Positions 11,070-20,282 are shown, numbered from the stretch's first letter. The stretch: DNA of 64,000 bases from Polyangium sp. 15x6 (GCF_029960785.1 NZ_JASBQE010000009.1:62001-126000), one strand, 5' to 3'. A program made the numbers and translations. The notes: generated by a model not told the origin, from the sequence alone.

Positions 11070-12107
11070 TCAATCGACCGAGCAGCAGAACGTGATGGGG
11101 TCGGCGAGCTCGACCGTGCCGATCGGCTCGACCGTGCCCGCCGGACACGCGCCCGGCTCGGTGACCTCCGGCGTGGTGTACGTATAATAGGAGAAGGACG
11201 CGGTGCATTGATCGTCCGTCACGAGCGCGGCTGTCGCAGTGGTGCACGCGTCGCTGTACCCTTGCACGGACGCGCTGCACTTGGCGCCCGCCGGCGTGCC
11301 GCACGTGCATTCGGTGCAGGCGCGCGTGTCGTTCTTGCCCTCGTAATGGATGGCGCGGTCGGGATACCCGGGCGGGCAGGGGTGCTCGCCTGCGCGGACG
11401 ACACAAATACGAAATGGCGTGACGGGCTCGGGCACGCAGAGCAGGCCATCCTCGCAGACCCCGTCCGTCGACGCGCCGCCGCAGGCGCGAACGGCGCTCT
11501 GGGAGGATGGCTCGGGGAGCGTCGTCGTCGGCGCGGGCGTGCAGGGGCCCATGACCTCGTTGAAGTAGGCGTGGACCGAGTTCTGTTTGGGCGTCGAATC
11601 GAGGCACGTGTCCGGCGGCCCGGACGCCACGTCCAGACCGACAGGAGCGCCGCACGATTGATGGTAGAGCAGGAGGAGGTTTCCGCAATCGACGCTCGGC
11701 GCGCCGCACGAGCAGCCGCACTCCGCCGGCGCGCCGGTGATATCGTCGCGCGCGTCGAGGAGCTGCGTCGGAAAGCTCTCCGGGCACGCCGGGGAAGGGA
11801 CGCCCGTGACGACGGCCGCAGGCGCGGACCATCCGTCCGGCGGCGGGACCGCGCAACGATGCGTCTCCGGGCAGGGGGCGCTGCCGCCGCCGCCGCCCAT
11901 CCCCCCTGCGCCGCCTGCGCCGCCTGCGCCGCCCGTGCCGCTCGTGTAGTCGCGTGCTTTCGGCGTGCAGGCGAGGACCCCGACGAGAAGCGCGGTCGAG
12001 GCGAGCCCGAGCCCCAGCAAATCCGTGCGCCGCCGCGCTCGAACGTCCCATCCGCTACGACTGTCCAGCACGCGGCGACGATACACCTGCGCGCAGCGAC
12101 CGAGCAA
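11070..12107 (-). CDS. Cys-rich lipoprotein with Gly-rich linker
   Basis: The protein has a basic N-terminus, a hydrophobic stretch LLGLGLASTALLVG and the lipobox LVGVLAC, so it should be lipidated and exported. A Gly-rich linker follows (TGGAGGAGGAGGMGGGGG), then a body of about 280 residues with some 25 cysteines, including CTECTCG and CGCSCG, and the C-terminus TFCCSVD. The many Cys residues suggest a disulfide-rich surface protein. No family was recognised. The start is uncertain: TTG 12107 is the longest, and GTG codons a few residues downstream are alternatives. It is transcribed away from the TonB receptor gene, sharing a short divergent region with it. Confidence 0.8.
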   Translation of the reverse strand: MLGRCAQVYRRRVLDSRSGWDVRARRRTDLLGLGLASTALLVGVLACTPKARDYTSGTGGAGGAGGAGGMGGGGGSAPCPETHRCAVPPPDGWSAPAAVVTGVPSPACPESFPTQLLDARDDITGAPAECGCSCGAPSVDCGNLLLLYHQSCGAPVGLDVASGPPDTCLDSTPKQNSVHAYFNEVMGPCTPAPTTTLPEPSSQSAVRACGGASTDGVCEDGLLCVPEPVTPFRICVVRAGEHPCPPGYPDRAIHYEGKNDTRACTECTCGTPAGAKCSASVQGYSDACTTATAALVTDDQCTASFSYYTYTTPEVTEPGACPAGTVEPIGTVELADPITFCCSVD

Positions 12108-12160
12108 GGGTCGGGCGCGCGCCCCCTTCCGCTTTGGTGGAAACGTGATCTCGACACATT

Positions 12161-12189
12161 TTTACATATTCGAACGCGAAGCGTATGAT
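12161..12189 (+). promoter_or_regulatory. Sigma70-like promoter of the TonB receptor gene
   Basis: TTTACA (12161-12166) and TATGAT (12184-12189) are separated by exactly 17 bp in an unusually A+T-rich stretch of this G+C-rich window. Transcription would start near 12196, only about 8 nt before the ATG at 12204, so the mRNA would be nearly leaderless. This fits the lack of a Shine-Dalgarno sequence at that gene. Confidence 0.55.
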
Positions 12190-12203
12190 GTAGCAACCAG
12201 CCG

Positions 12204-14621
12204 ATGAAATGCGCAGCCCCCCTATTTGCCCTCACGGCCTCGGCCTCCCTGTTCTTCGGGGGCGTTGCGCGCGCCGACGAACCCACGAAGCCCGCGCCGG
12301 CTCCACCTGCCGCTTCTCCCCCCGCGGCGCCCGTCCTCGTCCCGCCTCGACCGCTCGCCGCGCTCGAGGCCGCTTATCCGACCCAGCCGGGCCTCACGGG
12401 CGAAGCCGACGTCATGCTCGACGTCACCGTCGCGGCGGATGGCAGCGTCAAGGAGGCGCGTGTCGTCTCCGGCGACGCGCCCTTCACGGAGGCCGCGTCC
12501 CGCGCCGCGCCGTCCTGGCGTTTCGAGCCCGCAACGCGGAACGGTAAGCCCATCCCCGCGCGTATTCGTGTCCTCATCCACTTCACGCCCCCCGAGCCGC
12601 CCGCCGAGGAGGAGACCGCTCCCGCGGCTGAAAACGGCGCCGCGCCGAAGGACGGCGCCCCCGGCAAAAAGCCGACCGCGACGCCGAAGCCGGCGGGCCC
12701 CGCGCCGATCGAGGTCCTTGCGCTCGGCGAGCGCCGCGCCGTCGGAACCTCCTCGCTCGGCCGCGCCGAGGTCCGCGTCTTGCCCGGCGCGTTCGGCGAT
12801 CCTTTCCGCGCGATTGAATCCCTCCCCGGCGTCACGCCCATCTTCTCGGGTTTGCCATTCTTTTACATTCGCGGCGCTCCTCCCGGCAACGTCGGTTATT
12901 TCCTCGACAACGTCCGCGTCCCTTATCTGTATCACCTCGCCCTCGGCCCCTCGGTCGTCAATCCGGCGATCGTGGACCGGGTCGACCTCTATCCCGGCGG
13001 CTATCCTGCGCAGTTCGGTCGTTTTGCCGGCGGCATCGTCGCCGGCGAGACGACCAAGCCGAAGGGCGAGCTCCACGGCGAGGCGAACATCCGGGTTTTC
13101 GACGCCGGCGCCATGGTCGAGACCCCGATCGGCGATCGCGCCACCGTCATGGCGGGCGGCCGATTCTCGTACACCGCGGCCGCGCTCTCCCTGCTCGCGC
13201 CCGGAACCACGCTCAATTACTGGGACTATCAGGCCCGCGCGACCTTCGACGTCACGCCCACGGATCGCCTCACCCTCTTCGCGTTCGGCGCCCACGATTA
13301 CCTCGGCGCCGAGCTGGACGGCGTCGAGCAGGGCCTCTTCGACGTCCAGTTCCACCGCATCGACCTCCGCTACGACAAGGACGTGAGCTCGCGGACGCGC
13401 CTCCGCCAGGCCGTCTCGTTCGGCTACGACAGGACGGCCATCGGCGGCCAGGAGGGCATTTTCGCGCGCGATTTCCTCTTCGCGGCCCGGAGCCAGATCC
13501 TCCACCGTCGCAGCGAATCCATGCTCATTCGGGCCGGCGTCGATGCGAACATCGATTATTACGACCTCGTCGCGGGCACGGACGACGACGAGGGCCGCAA
13601 TCTCCAGACGTTCCTCGACCAGTTCTTCCCGCCGCGCCAGGACATCGCGGTCGGGGTTTACGCGGACGCCATCCTCGACGCGGGTCGTGGTGTCGAATTC
13701 ACCCCCGGCGCGCGCGTCGACCTCTGGGGCTCGGGCGGCGTCACCGCGATCAGCGCCGACGTCCGGCTCGCGATGAAGGTCCCCATCGCGCATCGACTCA
13801 AGCTCGTCTCCGCGATGGGCCTCGCCCACCAGCCGCCCGGGTTCGTCTTGCCCGTCCCCGGCCTCACCATCGGCAAGCTCGCCGGCGGCCTCCAGCGCAG
13901 CGTCCAGTCGAGCACCGGCCTCGACGTCAAATTGCCGTTCGGCTTCGAGGCCACGGGCACGTTTTTCCTCAATGGCTTTTTCAACATGGCCGACGCGCTC
14001 GATTCGGTCGGCCGGGCGGCCGGCGGCGGAGGAGGAGGCCCCGGCGGTCCCGGCGGAGGCCCCGGAGGACCCGGAGGCCCCGGAGGCCCAGGCGGGCAGC
14101 CGACCGACGAGGTGGACGACGATGACGACGAGGCGAACGTGATCTCCGATCGATCCCTCGGCACCGCCGTGGGGCTCGAGATCTACATTCGCCGAAAGCT
14201 CACGGAGCGGCTCGGCGGATACATCGCTTATACCCTCTCACGCTCGTCGCGGAGCATCGGCTTCTCCTCGGGCCCGGCGCAATTCGATCGCACCCACGTC
14301 CTGAATGGCGCGATCTCCTGGGAGGCCGGCAAGGGCTGGCGCCTCGGCTCGCGTGTCGTCTTCTACACGGGTTTGCCCCTCGCGGCCGAGACCGCCGCGG
14401 TATGGGGCAAGAGCCGCACCGACCCGTTCTTTCGCATCGACGCGCGCATCGAAAAGCGCTGGAACCTGAAAAAGCGCGGCTGGGTCTCGCTCGTGATCGA
14501 GATGCTCAACGCGACGCTCAGCAAGGAGCAAACCGGCGTCAGTTGCGACCTCACCGAATGCGAGGCCCAGGAAATCGGACCCGTCACCGTACCCAGCATC
14601 GGCGTCGAGGGCGGGCTTTAG
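12204..14621 (+). CDS. TonB C-terminal domain fused to a TonB-dependent outer-membrane receptor
   Basis: This 805-residue protein has a signal peptide of about 24 residues ending GVARA. Residues about 45-135 form a TonB C-terminal-like domain (GEADVMLDVTVAADGSVKEA, then WRFEPATRNGKP). A Pro/Ala/Lys linker follows. The receptor plug begins near residue 175 and contains FYIRGAPPGNVGYFLDNVRV and YPGGYPAQFGR. The rest is a beta-barrel. One loop at about 608-650 is a Gly/Pro run followed by an acidic patch (DEVDDDDDE), a possible surface or cation-binding loop. Such TonB/receptor fusions are known in myxobacteria. The ligand is unknown. The start is ATG 12204, directly behind the promoter. Confidence 0.88.
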   Translation: MKCAAPLFALTASASLFFGGVARADEPTKPAPAPPAASPPAAPVLVPPRPLAALEAAYPTQPGLTGEADVMLDVTVAADGSVKEARVVSGDAPFTEAASRAAPSWRFEPATRNGKPIPARIRVLIHFTPPEPPAEEETAPAAENGAAPKDGAPGKKPTATPKPAGPAPIEVLALGERRAVGTSSLGRAEVRVLPGAFGDPFRAIESLPGVTPIFSGLPFFYIRGAPPGNVGYFLDNVRVPYLYHLALGPSVVNPAIVDRVDLYPGGYPAQFGRFAGGIVAGETTKPKGELHGEANIRVFDAGAMVETPIGDRATVMAGGRFSYTAAALSLLAPGTTLNYWDYQARATFDVTPTDRLTLFAFGAHDYLGAELDGVEQGLFDVQFHRIDLRYDKDVSSRTRLRQAVSFGYDRTAIGGQEGIFARDFLFAARSQILHRRSESMLIRAGVDANIDYYDLVAGTDDDEGRNLQTFLDQFFPPRQDIAVGVYADAILDAGRGVEFTPGARVDLWGSGGVTAISADVRLAMKVPIAHRLKLVSAMGLAHQPPGFVLPVPGLTIGKLAGGLQRSVQSSTGLDVKLPFGFEATGTFFLNGFFNMADALDSVGRAAGGGGGGPGGPGGGPGGPGGPGGPGGQPTDEVDDDDDEANVISDRSLGTAVGLEIYIRRKLTERLGGYIAYTLSRSSRSIGFSSGPAQFDRTHVLNGAISWEAGKGWRLGSRVVFYTGLPLAAETAAVWGKSRTDPFFRIDARIEKRWNLKKRGWVSLVIEMLNATLSKEQTGVSCDLTECEAQEIGPVTVPSIGVEGGL

Positions 14622-14630
14622 CAGCTCGTA

Positions 14631-15605
14631 TCAGGGCGCGCGCCAGAGCTCGAAGCCATTCTCCATCACGGCATCCATATCCACGAACAGCCCGACGAGG
14701 TCGTCGAACGAGCTCGTGGCGAGCCCCATCTCCTCGATCATCGGGTGGCTGTCGGCCACCTTCAGGTTCAACGCGAAACGACCATCGAGCACGCCGGCCC
14801 GGCGGAAACGCCTGATCGTCGCGTTCGCCTCGACGCCCGACTGATAACAGGCCTTCTCGGGCCGCTCGGCGTCACGGAATTGCTTCAGCAGCGCGAACGT
14901 GAGCCCGGAGGACATCGATCGCGAAAGGTCGAGGCGCACGGAGGACTCGGGCCCCGCGGTCTCCGGCCCACCGAAGAGCCGGTCCGACAAACCCGCTCCG
15001 GCCGCCAACGGATCCTCCCAGACCTCGTCGAAGAGCGCCCGGCTCGTCCCGGGGATCTTCGTGATCTGGAAGAGCTGCTCCGTGCGCCCCAGGGTCCGTG
15101 GACCGAATCGGTCGATCACGACCGGCGAGACGCGGAACACGCTCGCGGAAGCTGCGTCGTACGGGACCTCCAGATGCGCGAGCTCGCTCGGGATCCCCCA
15201 TACCTCGCGCCCCGTCACGACGACATGTCCCTCGTCGAAGAACGAGTAGTACGGAAAAACCACCGGGCGGTTCGTCAGGGGGCTCGGCCCCGTGGGGCGC
15301 GTGGACAGGGCGGGGATCCAGACGCCGGCCGCGGCGACCGAGAAGAACCCTCGCTGGGCGTCGGGCGGGCTCTCGGCGCGGGTGACGCCGAATCGAGCGA
15401 GGGTGAAGACGACCCGCGACGAATACACCCGATAATCGCAGACCCCGAAGGACGGGCGATTCAGGAACCGATCGCAGACCACCTGCAGGCGGCGGACGTC
15501 CGCCTCCACCGGGAACAGGTAGAGCGTCGCGTTCGAGAGCGCGAGCGGCTGCGCGAGCGCCTGGTTGTCCGGGCGCTCGACGTATTTTCCGACGCCGGCG
15601 TTCAC
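14631..15605 (-). CDS. ADC-like protein, type I, lacking the catalytic lysine pair (ADC-A)
   Basis: This 324-residue protein belongs to the acetoacetate decarboxylase (ADC) superfamily. It is closely related to the gene at 23650-24627; both open with a (K/R)YVER-DNQA motif. Authentic ADC carries the Schiff-base Lys and its helper Lys in a GRE-P-KK motif. Here the site reads GREVWGIPSEL, with Ser140 and Glu141 at those two places, so Schiff-base decarboxylation is not expected. It starts at GTG 15605, overlapping the TGA of the flavoenzyme/ADC fusion gene upstream (GTGA), so the two should be translationally coupled. It may be a binding, cyclase or dehydratase-type member, or a partner subunit. 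That is inference. Confidence 0.82.
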   Translation of the reverse strand: MNAGVGKYVERPDNQALAQPLALSNATLYLFPVEADVRRLQVVCDRFLNRPSFGVCDYRVYSSRVVFTLARFGVTRAESPPDAQRGFFSVAAAGVWIPALSTRPTGPSPLTNRPVVFPYYSFFDEGHVVVTGREVWGIPSELAHLEVPYDAASASVFRVSPVVIDRFGPRTLGRTEQLFQITKIPGTSRALFDEVWEDPLAAGAGLSDRLFGGPETAGPESSVRLDLSRSMSSGLTFALLKQFRDAERPEKACYQSGVEANATIRRFRRAGVLDGRFALNLKVADSHPMIEEMGLATSSFDDLVGLFVDMDAVMENGFELWRAP

Positions 15606-18600
15606 AAGAGGCTCCGGAGCGCGAGCTTGTTCTTTCCCTGCCCGAGCTCGACGAGGCGCGACGCGAGGCCCGAGGGCGCCGGCAGCGAGAGCTTCCAGCG
15701 CGTGCGAATCTGGAAGCCGAACGAATGGCTCGTCGTGGCGTCGAACCCGGTGATGTCGTACTTGCCGCGCATCGGGCCCGCGAGATACTCGTCATCGAGG
15801 GTCACGCGGCCGTCGAGGGGGCGCACCTCGCACCGCCCGAGCCCCCAGTCGAGGCAGGCCGAAACGAAAGGCCCGAGGCCACGCGCCGAGCGCGTGAGGA
15901 TCGGCTGCGAGAGCATCGACGAGAGGGCCTTCACGTTGCGAGCGATCGCCTCCGTCTTGCAGGCGGGGTTCGACCCGGCATTGCGGATCGGCAGCTTGCA
16001 GACGGGGCCGCGGTCGAGCCAATCTTCGAGGCTGCGGAACGCCTCGCGGCCTTGCATCGACGCGGTCAGCGCGCAGAAGCGGCGCAGCGGCGAGCGGACC
16101 TGCCAGAGCCGCTCGGGCGTGGAGGCGCCGCGTTTGTCCCTGATTTCGACGCTGGCGAGCTCGGTATCGAAGCCCCAGAAGAGGAGTCCGCCGCCCGCCA
16201 TGAGCGGATCGGTCACATAGAAGCGCGGCACGTACGTGAAGGGGCCGCGCCCGAGGGAAAAACCCGTCATGCGGACGAAGGGAATCGCGTTCATCACCTC
16301 CAGGTAGTTTCGATGGAGCAGCGAGCGCGGGAACGAGAAGCGCGCGCCTTCTCGCGCGCCGAGCGTGATCACGAGCGGGTGGAAGCCGGGCGGCGTGATC
16401 TCCTGCTCCTCGAGCTCGAGCCCGTTCGGCAGCATGCGCCGCACGTCGTTCTCGGGGAGGAAGATGACTGCGACGGCGCCGTCGTACTCGCCGAGGACCT
16501 CGACGGGGCCCAGCGCGGGCGTCGTGCCGCGCACGTCGTAATCGCCGACGATGTTCTCCGGGAAGCCGCAGATCGCGCGTGACACCTGCATGCCGGACAT
16601 CGCCGCGGACTCGACGCAGCCCGTGTTGAGCCCGTTTTTCGTCCAGTCGCCGGCGAGGAACAGGTTCTCGAAGCCGGACCTGTCCGAATGCAGGCGATAA
16701 TGGGTCGAGCCCTTCGGCGACATGACGTAGCGCTCCGAGGGATCGATGTTCGCGCGCCAGTACTGCGCGTAGAACCGCTTCTTGCCGTCGCGGTGCTGGG
16801 GATCGACCAGGAAAAACCAGTTGAGCTCGTCCTCGTCGTGGGTCGTGGTCGCGAGCGGCCAGAGCACGCCGGGGTTTTTCGTGAGCCATTCGACGGAGAT
16901 GCACCGGACCGCCTCGTGCATCCTCCGCGGGAAATCGTGATCCCAGGGCGGGGGCAGCCCGTCCCGCTGCAGCGCGGCCGCGGCGATGCCCGTCGGGGTG
17001 GCCGTGGACGAAGGAGGCGCGAACAGGCTCACCGAGGGGTCGGTCGCGCCGACGAACGGGGCCTGCGGCGGAGGCAGGTGCGTGGTCGAGACGGGGATCG
17101 AGGCGACCGGGAAGGGGCGCAAGAGGTCCGCGTCGAGCAGCGGGCCGGTGAAATACGCGAGGCTGCCGGGGTAATCGCGATTCGGGTCTTCCGGCGTCCC
17201 CACGGGCCAGTTCTCGCGATTGATGAGGTGCGTCATGTCGCAGTACGTGTTCTCGGGCTGCGCATAAGCCGCGACGCACGACGAAGCCCCGTTCCAGCCG
17301 AGATTCTGGAGGCTCGGGCGCATCCAGAGCTGCATGCACTGGGTCTGCACGGTGGGGATGTGCTCCACCATGTCCTTCCATTGCCGGCTGTGCTCGATGA
17401 GCTCCTGGCAGATGAACGGCAGCGCGCCGAGCGCGATGCCGAGGACGACGATGTCGAAATCCTCGCCCTTCTTCAGGACGCGCTTCTCGACGGGCTTCCA
17501 CGAGGACCAGAAGGATTCGAGGTTGTAATTGAGCTTCGTCCAGCCCGCCCGCAGCGCGTCGCCGTCCACGATTTGCTCGTAGAGCGGCTCGCTCGGCCAG
17601 GAGAGCAGGCCCTTCGTGGAGAAGAGCGGATAATATTCGCGAAGGTGGGCCGGCCGCACGGATTCGGGTTGCTCCGACGGCGGGGCCTCGTCCGTCTCCA
17701 AGACCAGCGGCGCTTGCTGGATCGGGGCGTCGTCCTCGTGGCGCGGCGGCTCCTGCGGCCCCGTGGGCGGCGGCTTGATCCACACCTGCCGGTCGACGCG
17801 GATTCGCTCGATCTCCGTCTTCGACGCGTCGAGCTCGAGCTTCGTCACCCGATGGAAGAATTCGAAGCGCACGCCGCGGCTCTTCAGGACGATGTAGAGC
17901 GGCGCGAAGACGACGTCGCCCATGCCGGCCTGCATCTTCCAGAAGATCGCCCCCCGATACTCGAGGAGCATCCGCAGCATGGCGCGCACCATCGCGCCCG
18001 CGGCCATGTTCGGCCTTCGCGTGTCGCCCTTCTCGTAAGCGAACACGAAATCGTACGTCCCGCGGATGATGCCCGATCGGAGCGTGAGCTCGTTCGCCCC
18101 ATTGCGGCGCAGCCATTCGACGAGATCATACTTGTCGATGACATCCCAGCCGTGCTCGAGGACTCCATCGAAGACCACGCCGCGCAGGCCGGCCGCGATG
18201 AGATCGATCAGGATCCACAGGCGCCGGAGGACCGTGTTTTGCTCGACGATGTGCTCGATCTCGTCCCACAACCATTCCCGGAGATCGGCGAGGATCTCGC
18301 AGATGGTCGACCCGTGCTCGTGCGAGGCCCTGGCGAGCTCCCGCGCGCGGAGCAGCTGCAGGTGCGCGGTCGTGGGACCGACGACGAGCCGCGTCCGGTG
18401 CCGCTGGCTCGAAGCGTTCGAGCGGCGCGCCACGAGGCCGAGCGCGCTGCCCACGACCCCCACCGTCATGGTGGCGAGGTCCGCCAGGAAGCTCTCCTTG
18501 CGCGCTCCCTCCGCGGAGGCCAGGCCGACCGGAGGCGAGGTATTTTCGGGGGGAGGGGTTTGCGACGCGGCGCTGTCCGGGTTTGCCCCCGGGACGGGCG

Positions 18601-19147
18601 CGCCCTGGGGCGGGCCGTAGGGCGATGTTTCGAACGCGTGGAGCGCGAGGCCGATCATCTCCCCGGCCACGTCCCAGATCGAAAAAAACTCCTTGCCTTG
18701 TCCGGGCGTGTGGTGGTTTTCCCGGAAATGCTCGATCCAGAAGACCCAGTCCGGATCGACCTCGAGACCGCGGATCCCCGCGTCTTCCCCCTCGATGCTC
18801 TCCATCACACCGACGTACGAGAACTTCTTGAAGGCCTCGTCCCAGCTCGAGAGCGGCATGTTCGGATTGCGGCCGAGCTCCTCGTAGCAGCGCCGCATCA
18901 TGTTGAAGGCGTTCTCGTAGAAGCCGAGCCAAACATGCAGCCCGTGCTCCTCGATGCGATCGGAGGCCTTGCGATTGCGCCCGCTCGCGCCCTTGCCGCC
19001 GAGGCGAAACCCCTGCTGATAGACGGTCACTTCGTACTCGTCTTTCCAGCCGGGGACACTCGTGAGCTCGAATGCCGCCGTCATCGCGCCCACGCCGCTG
19101 CCGAGGACCGCGATTTTTTTCTTCCTGGTCGGTGCTGATCCGGACAT
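15602..19147 (-). CDS. FAD-dependent desaturase/amine-oxidase-like enzyme fused to an ADC-like domain
   Basis: The 1181-residue protein starts at ATG 19147, with GGAG about 7 nt upstream. Residues 10-860 are a flavoenzyme of the phytoene desaturase / hydroxysqualene dehydroxylase / amine oxidase type. It has the FAD loop VLGSGVGAMTAAFEL, the conserved EHGLHVWLGFYENAF and the C-terminal FAD motif NLFLAGDWTKNGLNTG. A low-complexity insert lies near residues 180-220. Residues about 880-1165 are an ADC-like domain matching the proteins at 19373 and 24870 (DVRRMLPNGLELEE, then RTRWKLSLP). Its active-site equivalent reads FWGFDTEL, with Thr995 and Glu996 instead of Lys-Lys. It probably acts on an isoprenoid. 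The flavin chemistry is inferred. Confidence 0.85.
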   Translation of the reverse strand: MSGSAPTRKKKIAVLGSGVGAMTAAFELTSVPGWKDEYEVTVYQQGFRLGGKGASGRNRKASDRIEEHGLHVWLGFYENAFNMMRRCYEELGRNPNMPLSSWDEAFKKFSYVGVMESIEGEDAGIRGLEVDPDWVFWIEHFRENHHTPGQGKEFFSIWDVAGEMIGLALHAFETSPYGPPQGAPVPGANPDSAASQTPPPENTSPPVGLASAEGARKESFLADLATMTVGVVGSALGLVARRSNASSQRHRTRLVVGPTTAHLQLLRARELARASHEHGSTICEILADLREWLWDEIEHIVEQNTVLRRLWILIDLIAAGLRGVVFDGVLEHGWDVIDKYDLVEWLRRNGANELTLRSGIIRGTYDFVFAYEKGDTRRPNMAAGAMVRAMLRMLLEYRGAIFWKMQAGMGDVVFAPLYIVLKSRGVRFEFFHRVTKLELDASKTEIERIRVDRQVWIKPPPTGPQEPPRHEDDAPIQQAPLVLETDEAPPSEQPESVRPAHLREYYPLFSTKGLLSWPSEPLYEQIVDGDALRAGWTKLNYNLESFWSSWKPVEKRVLKKGEDFDIVVLGIALGALPFICQELIEHSRQWKDMVEHIPTVQTQCMQLWMRPSLQNLGWNGASSCVAAYAQPENTYCDMTHLINRENWPVGTPEDPNRDYPGSLAYFTGPLLDADLLRPFPVASIPVSTTHLPPPQAPFVGATDPSVSLFAPPSSTATPTGIAAAALQRDGLPPPWDHDFPRRMHEAVRCISVEWLTKNPGVLWPLATTTHDEDELNWFFLVDPQHRDGKKRFYAQYWRANIDPSERYVMSPKGSTHYRLHSDRSGFENLFLAGDWTKNGLNTGCVESAAMSGMQVSRAICGFPENIVGDYDVRGTTPALGPVEVLGEYDGAVAVIFLPENDVRRMLPNGLELEEQEITPPGFHPLVITLGAREGARFSFPRSLLHRNYLEVMNAIPFVRMTGFSLGRGPFTYVPRFYVTDPLMAGGGLLFWGFDTELASVEIRDKRGASTPERLWQVRSPLRRFCALTASMQGREAFRSLEDWLDRGPVCKLPIRNAGSNPACKTEAIARNVKALSSMLSQPILTRSARGLGPFVSACLDWGLGRCEVRPLDGRVTLDDEYLAGPMRGKYDITGFDATTSHSFGFQIRTRWKLSLPAPSGLASRLVELGQGKNKLALRSLL

Positions 19148-19241
19148 CACTCGCTCCGCCTCCGCGAGAGCCCCATCCTCGGTCGCGCGTGTCGCGCGCC
19201 CTCGGTGAGGGCAGTCAGGAGCCATCGGCCATGGTAAACGC

Positions 19242-19261
19242 CTTGCGAGAAGCCACGCAAG
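19242..19261. promoter_or_regulatory. Inverted repeat in a divergent intergenic region (candidate operator)
   Basis: CTTGCG and CGCAAG flank an 8-nt spacer within the 225-bp region between the divergent flavoenzyme fusion and ADC-B genes. The geometry suits a dimeric regulator, but a 6-bp palindrome in G+C-rich DNA can arise by chance and no regulator gene is adjacent. Confidence 0.25.
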
Positions 19262-19372
19262 CCCCGAGCAACGTTTGGCCGAGCGCAGAGCCTGCGTGCA
19301 ATTGAAGTAGACTTCGGGGTGCGTCTCGGTGTACCATGACGAGTTCCGTACGAGGTCCTTTGCGGAGGATGG

Positions 19373-20248
19373 ATGCTCGAGAGCCCGTACCGGTCCATGA
19401 ACGTCGTCGGAAAGCTGTCCAGTTCCTATGTGACGCTCGTCATGCCTCGTGACGAGGTGGCGTGGATGCTCCCGGAGGGTTTGGCGCTCGGACCCCAGGA
19501 CCACACGCCTCCGGGGACGCACCCCGTCGTGCTCTCCTTCAGCCACCGCTACGACGTGCACGTCACGCTGCCTCGCCTGCTCTTGCCCGGGACGACGTAC
19601 AAGGAGCAGGCCATCGGCGTGCCGTTCGTCCATGCCAAGCGCGATCTCTGCGGTGGGCGCGCGCGTGGCCCTTTCCTCTACCTGCCGCGCCTCTTCGCGA
19701 GCCAGATCCTGCCCGTGATCGGCGGATGGCTCTTCTGGGGTTTGGCGAAGCAACTCGGCCGCATTCGGGAGATGTCGTTCGGCCCGGACAAGGGGGCGAA
19801 CGGCGCGGGCGCGGAGGCACCACGTTCCGAGAAAAACCCCCACGAGACGAGGCACGAGACCGGGACGTACCGCGTTTTCCCCCCCGGGGACGACGCCGAG
19901 TCGATCGTGTCGCTGAGCTACGAGGTGACCGGCGATTTCCAGCCCCTCACACAGGTGCCGAACCACGAGGTCATCCTCGACGTCCTGCGCCAGCCGCTGA
20001 TCTGCTGCCAGCCGGTCGCGCGCGGGCCGCTCTTCTCGTGCGCCGATCACGAAAATGACTGGGAGCGCGCCCAGGCGCGGCCTCTTCATACGACGACGCG
20101 CATCGAGGACGCGTTCGTCCCGGGGCTCGTCGTCGGGACCTATCGCTCGCGCGGGCTCGACATGTCGCCGCTCGGCTCGTTCCAGCTTCGCGCCCCTTTC
20201 AAGCTCAGCCTGCCCCATTGCTGCGGGCGCGGGCACAGCCTCGCTTGA
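19373..20248 (+). CDS. ADC-like protein, type II, with one retained lysine (ADC-B)
   Basis: This 291-residue protein aligns without gaps to ADC-D (24870-25706) over its first 130 residues. Shared marks are the DEVAWMLPEGL motif near residue 30, AKRDLCGGRARGPF near 88, and the C-terminal FQLRAPFKLSLPHCCG, which is also present in the flavoenzyme fusion. At the ADC active-site position it reads FWGLAKQL, keeping Lys126 but with Gln127 instead of the pKa-lowering second Lys. It starts at ATG 19373 with GGAGG at 19364-19368. The polyprenyl synthase fusion gene follows 34 bp downstream on the same strand, so they probably form one transcript. It could be a decarboxylase, an aldolase or a dehydratase. 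Confidence 0.83.
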   Translation: MLESPYRSMNVVGKLSSSYVTLVMPRDEVAWMLPEGLALGPQDHTPPGTHPVVLSFSHRYDVHVTLPRLLLPGTTYKEQAIGVPFVHAKRDLCGGRARGPFLYLPRLFASQILPVIGGWLFWGLAKQLGRIREMSFGPDKGANGAGAEAPRSEKNPHETRHETGTYRVFPPGDDAESIVSLSYEVTGDFQPLTQVPNHEVILDVLRQPLICCQPVARGPLFSCADHENDWERAQARPLHTTTRIEDAFVPGLVVGTYRSRGLDMSPLGSFQLRAPFKLSLPHCCGRGHSLA

Positions 20249-20282
20249 TCGACGGAGAACCCTCGGCACGAGACACGACGAG

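Noticed and set aside
10640-11095. Open frames of 151 (plus) and 94 (minus) codons in the 42-bp repeats
   Set aside because: They are open only because the unit is a multiple of three. No start or ribosome site fits and the translations are pure repeats. A repeat-protein gene cannot be fully excluded.
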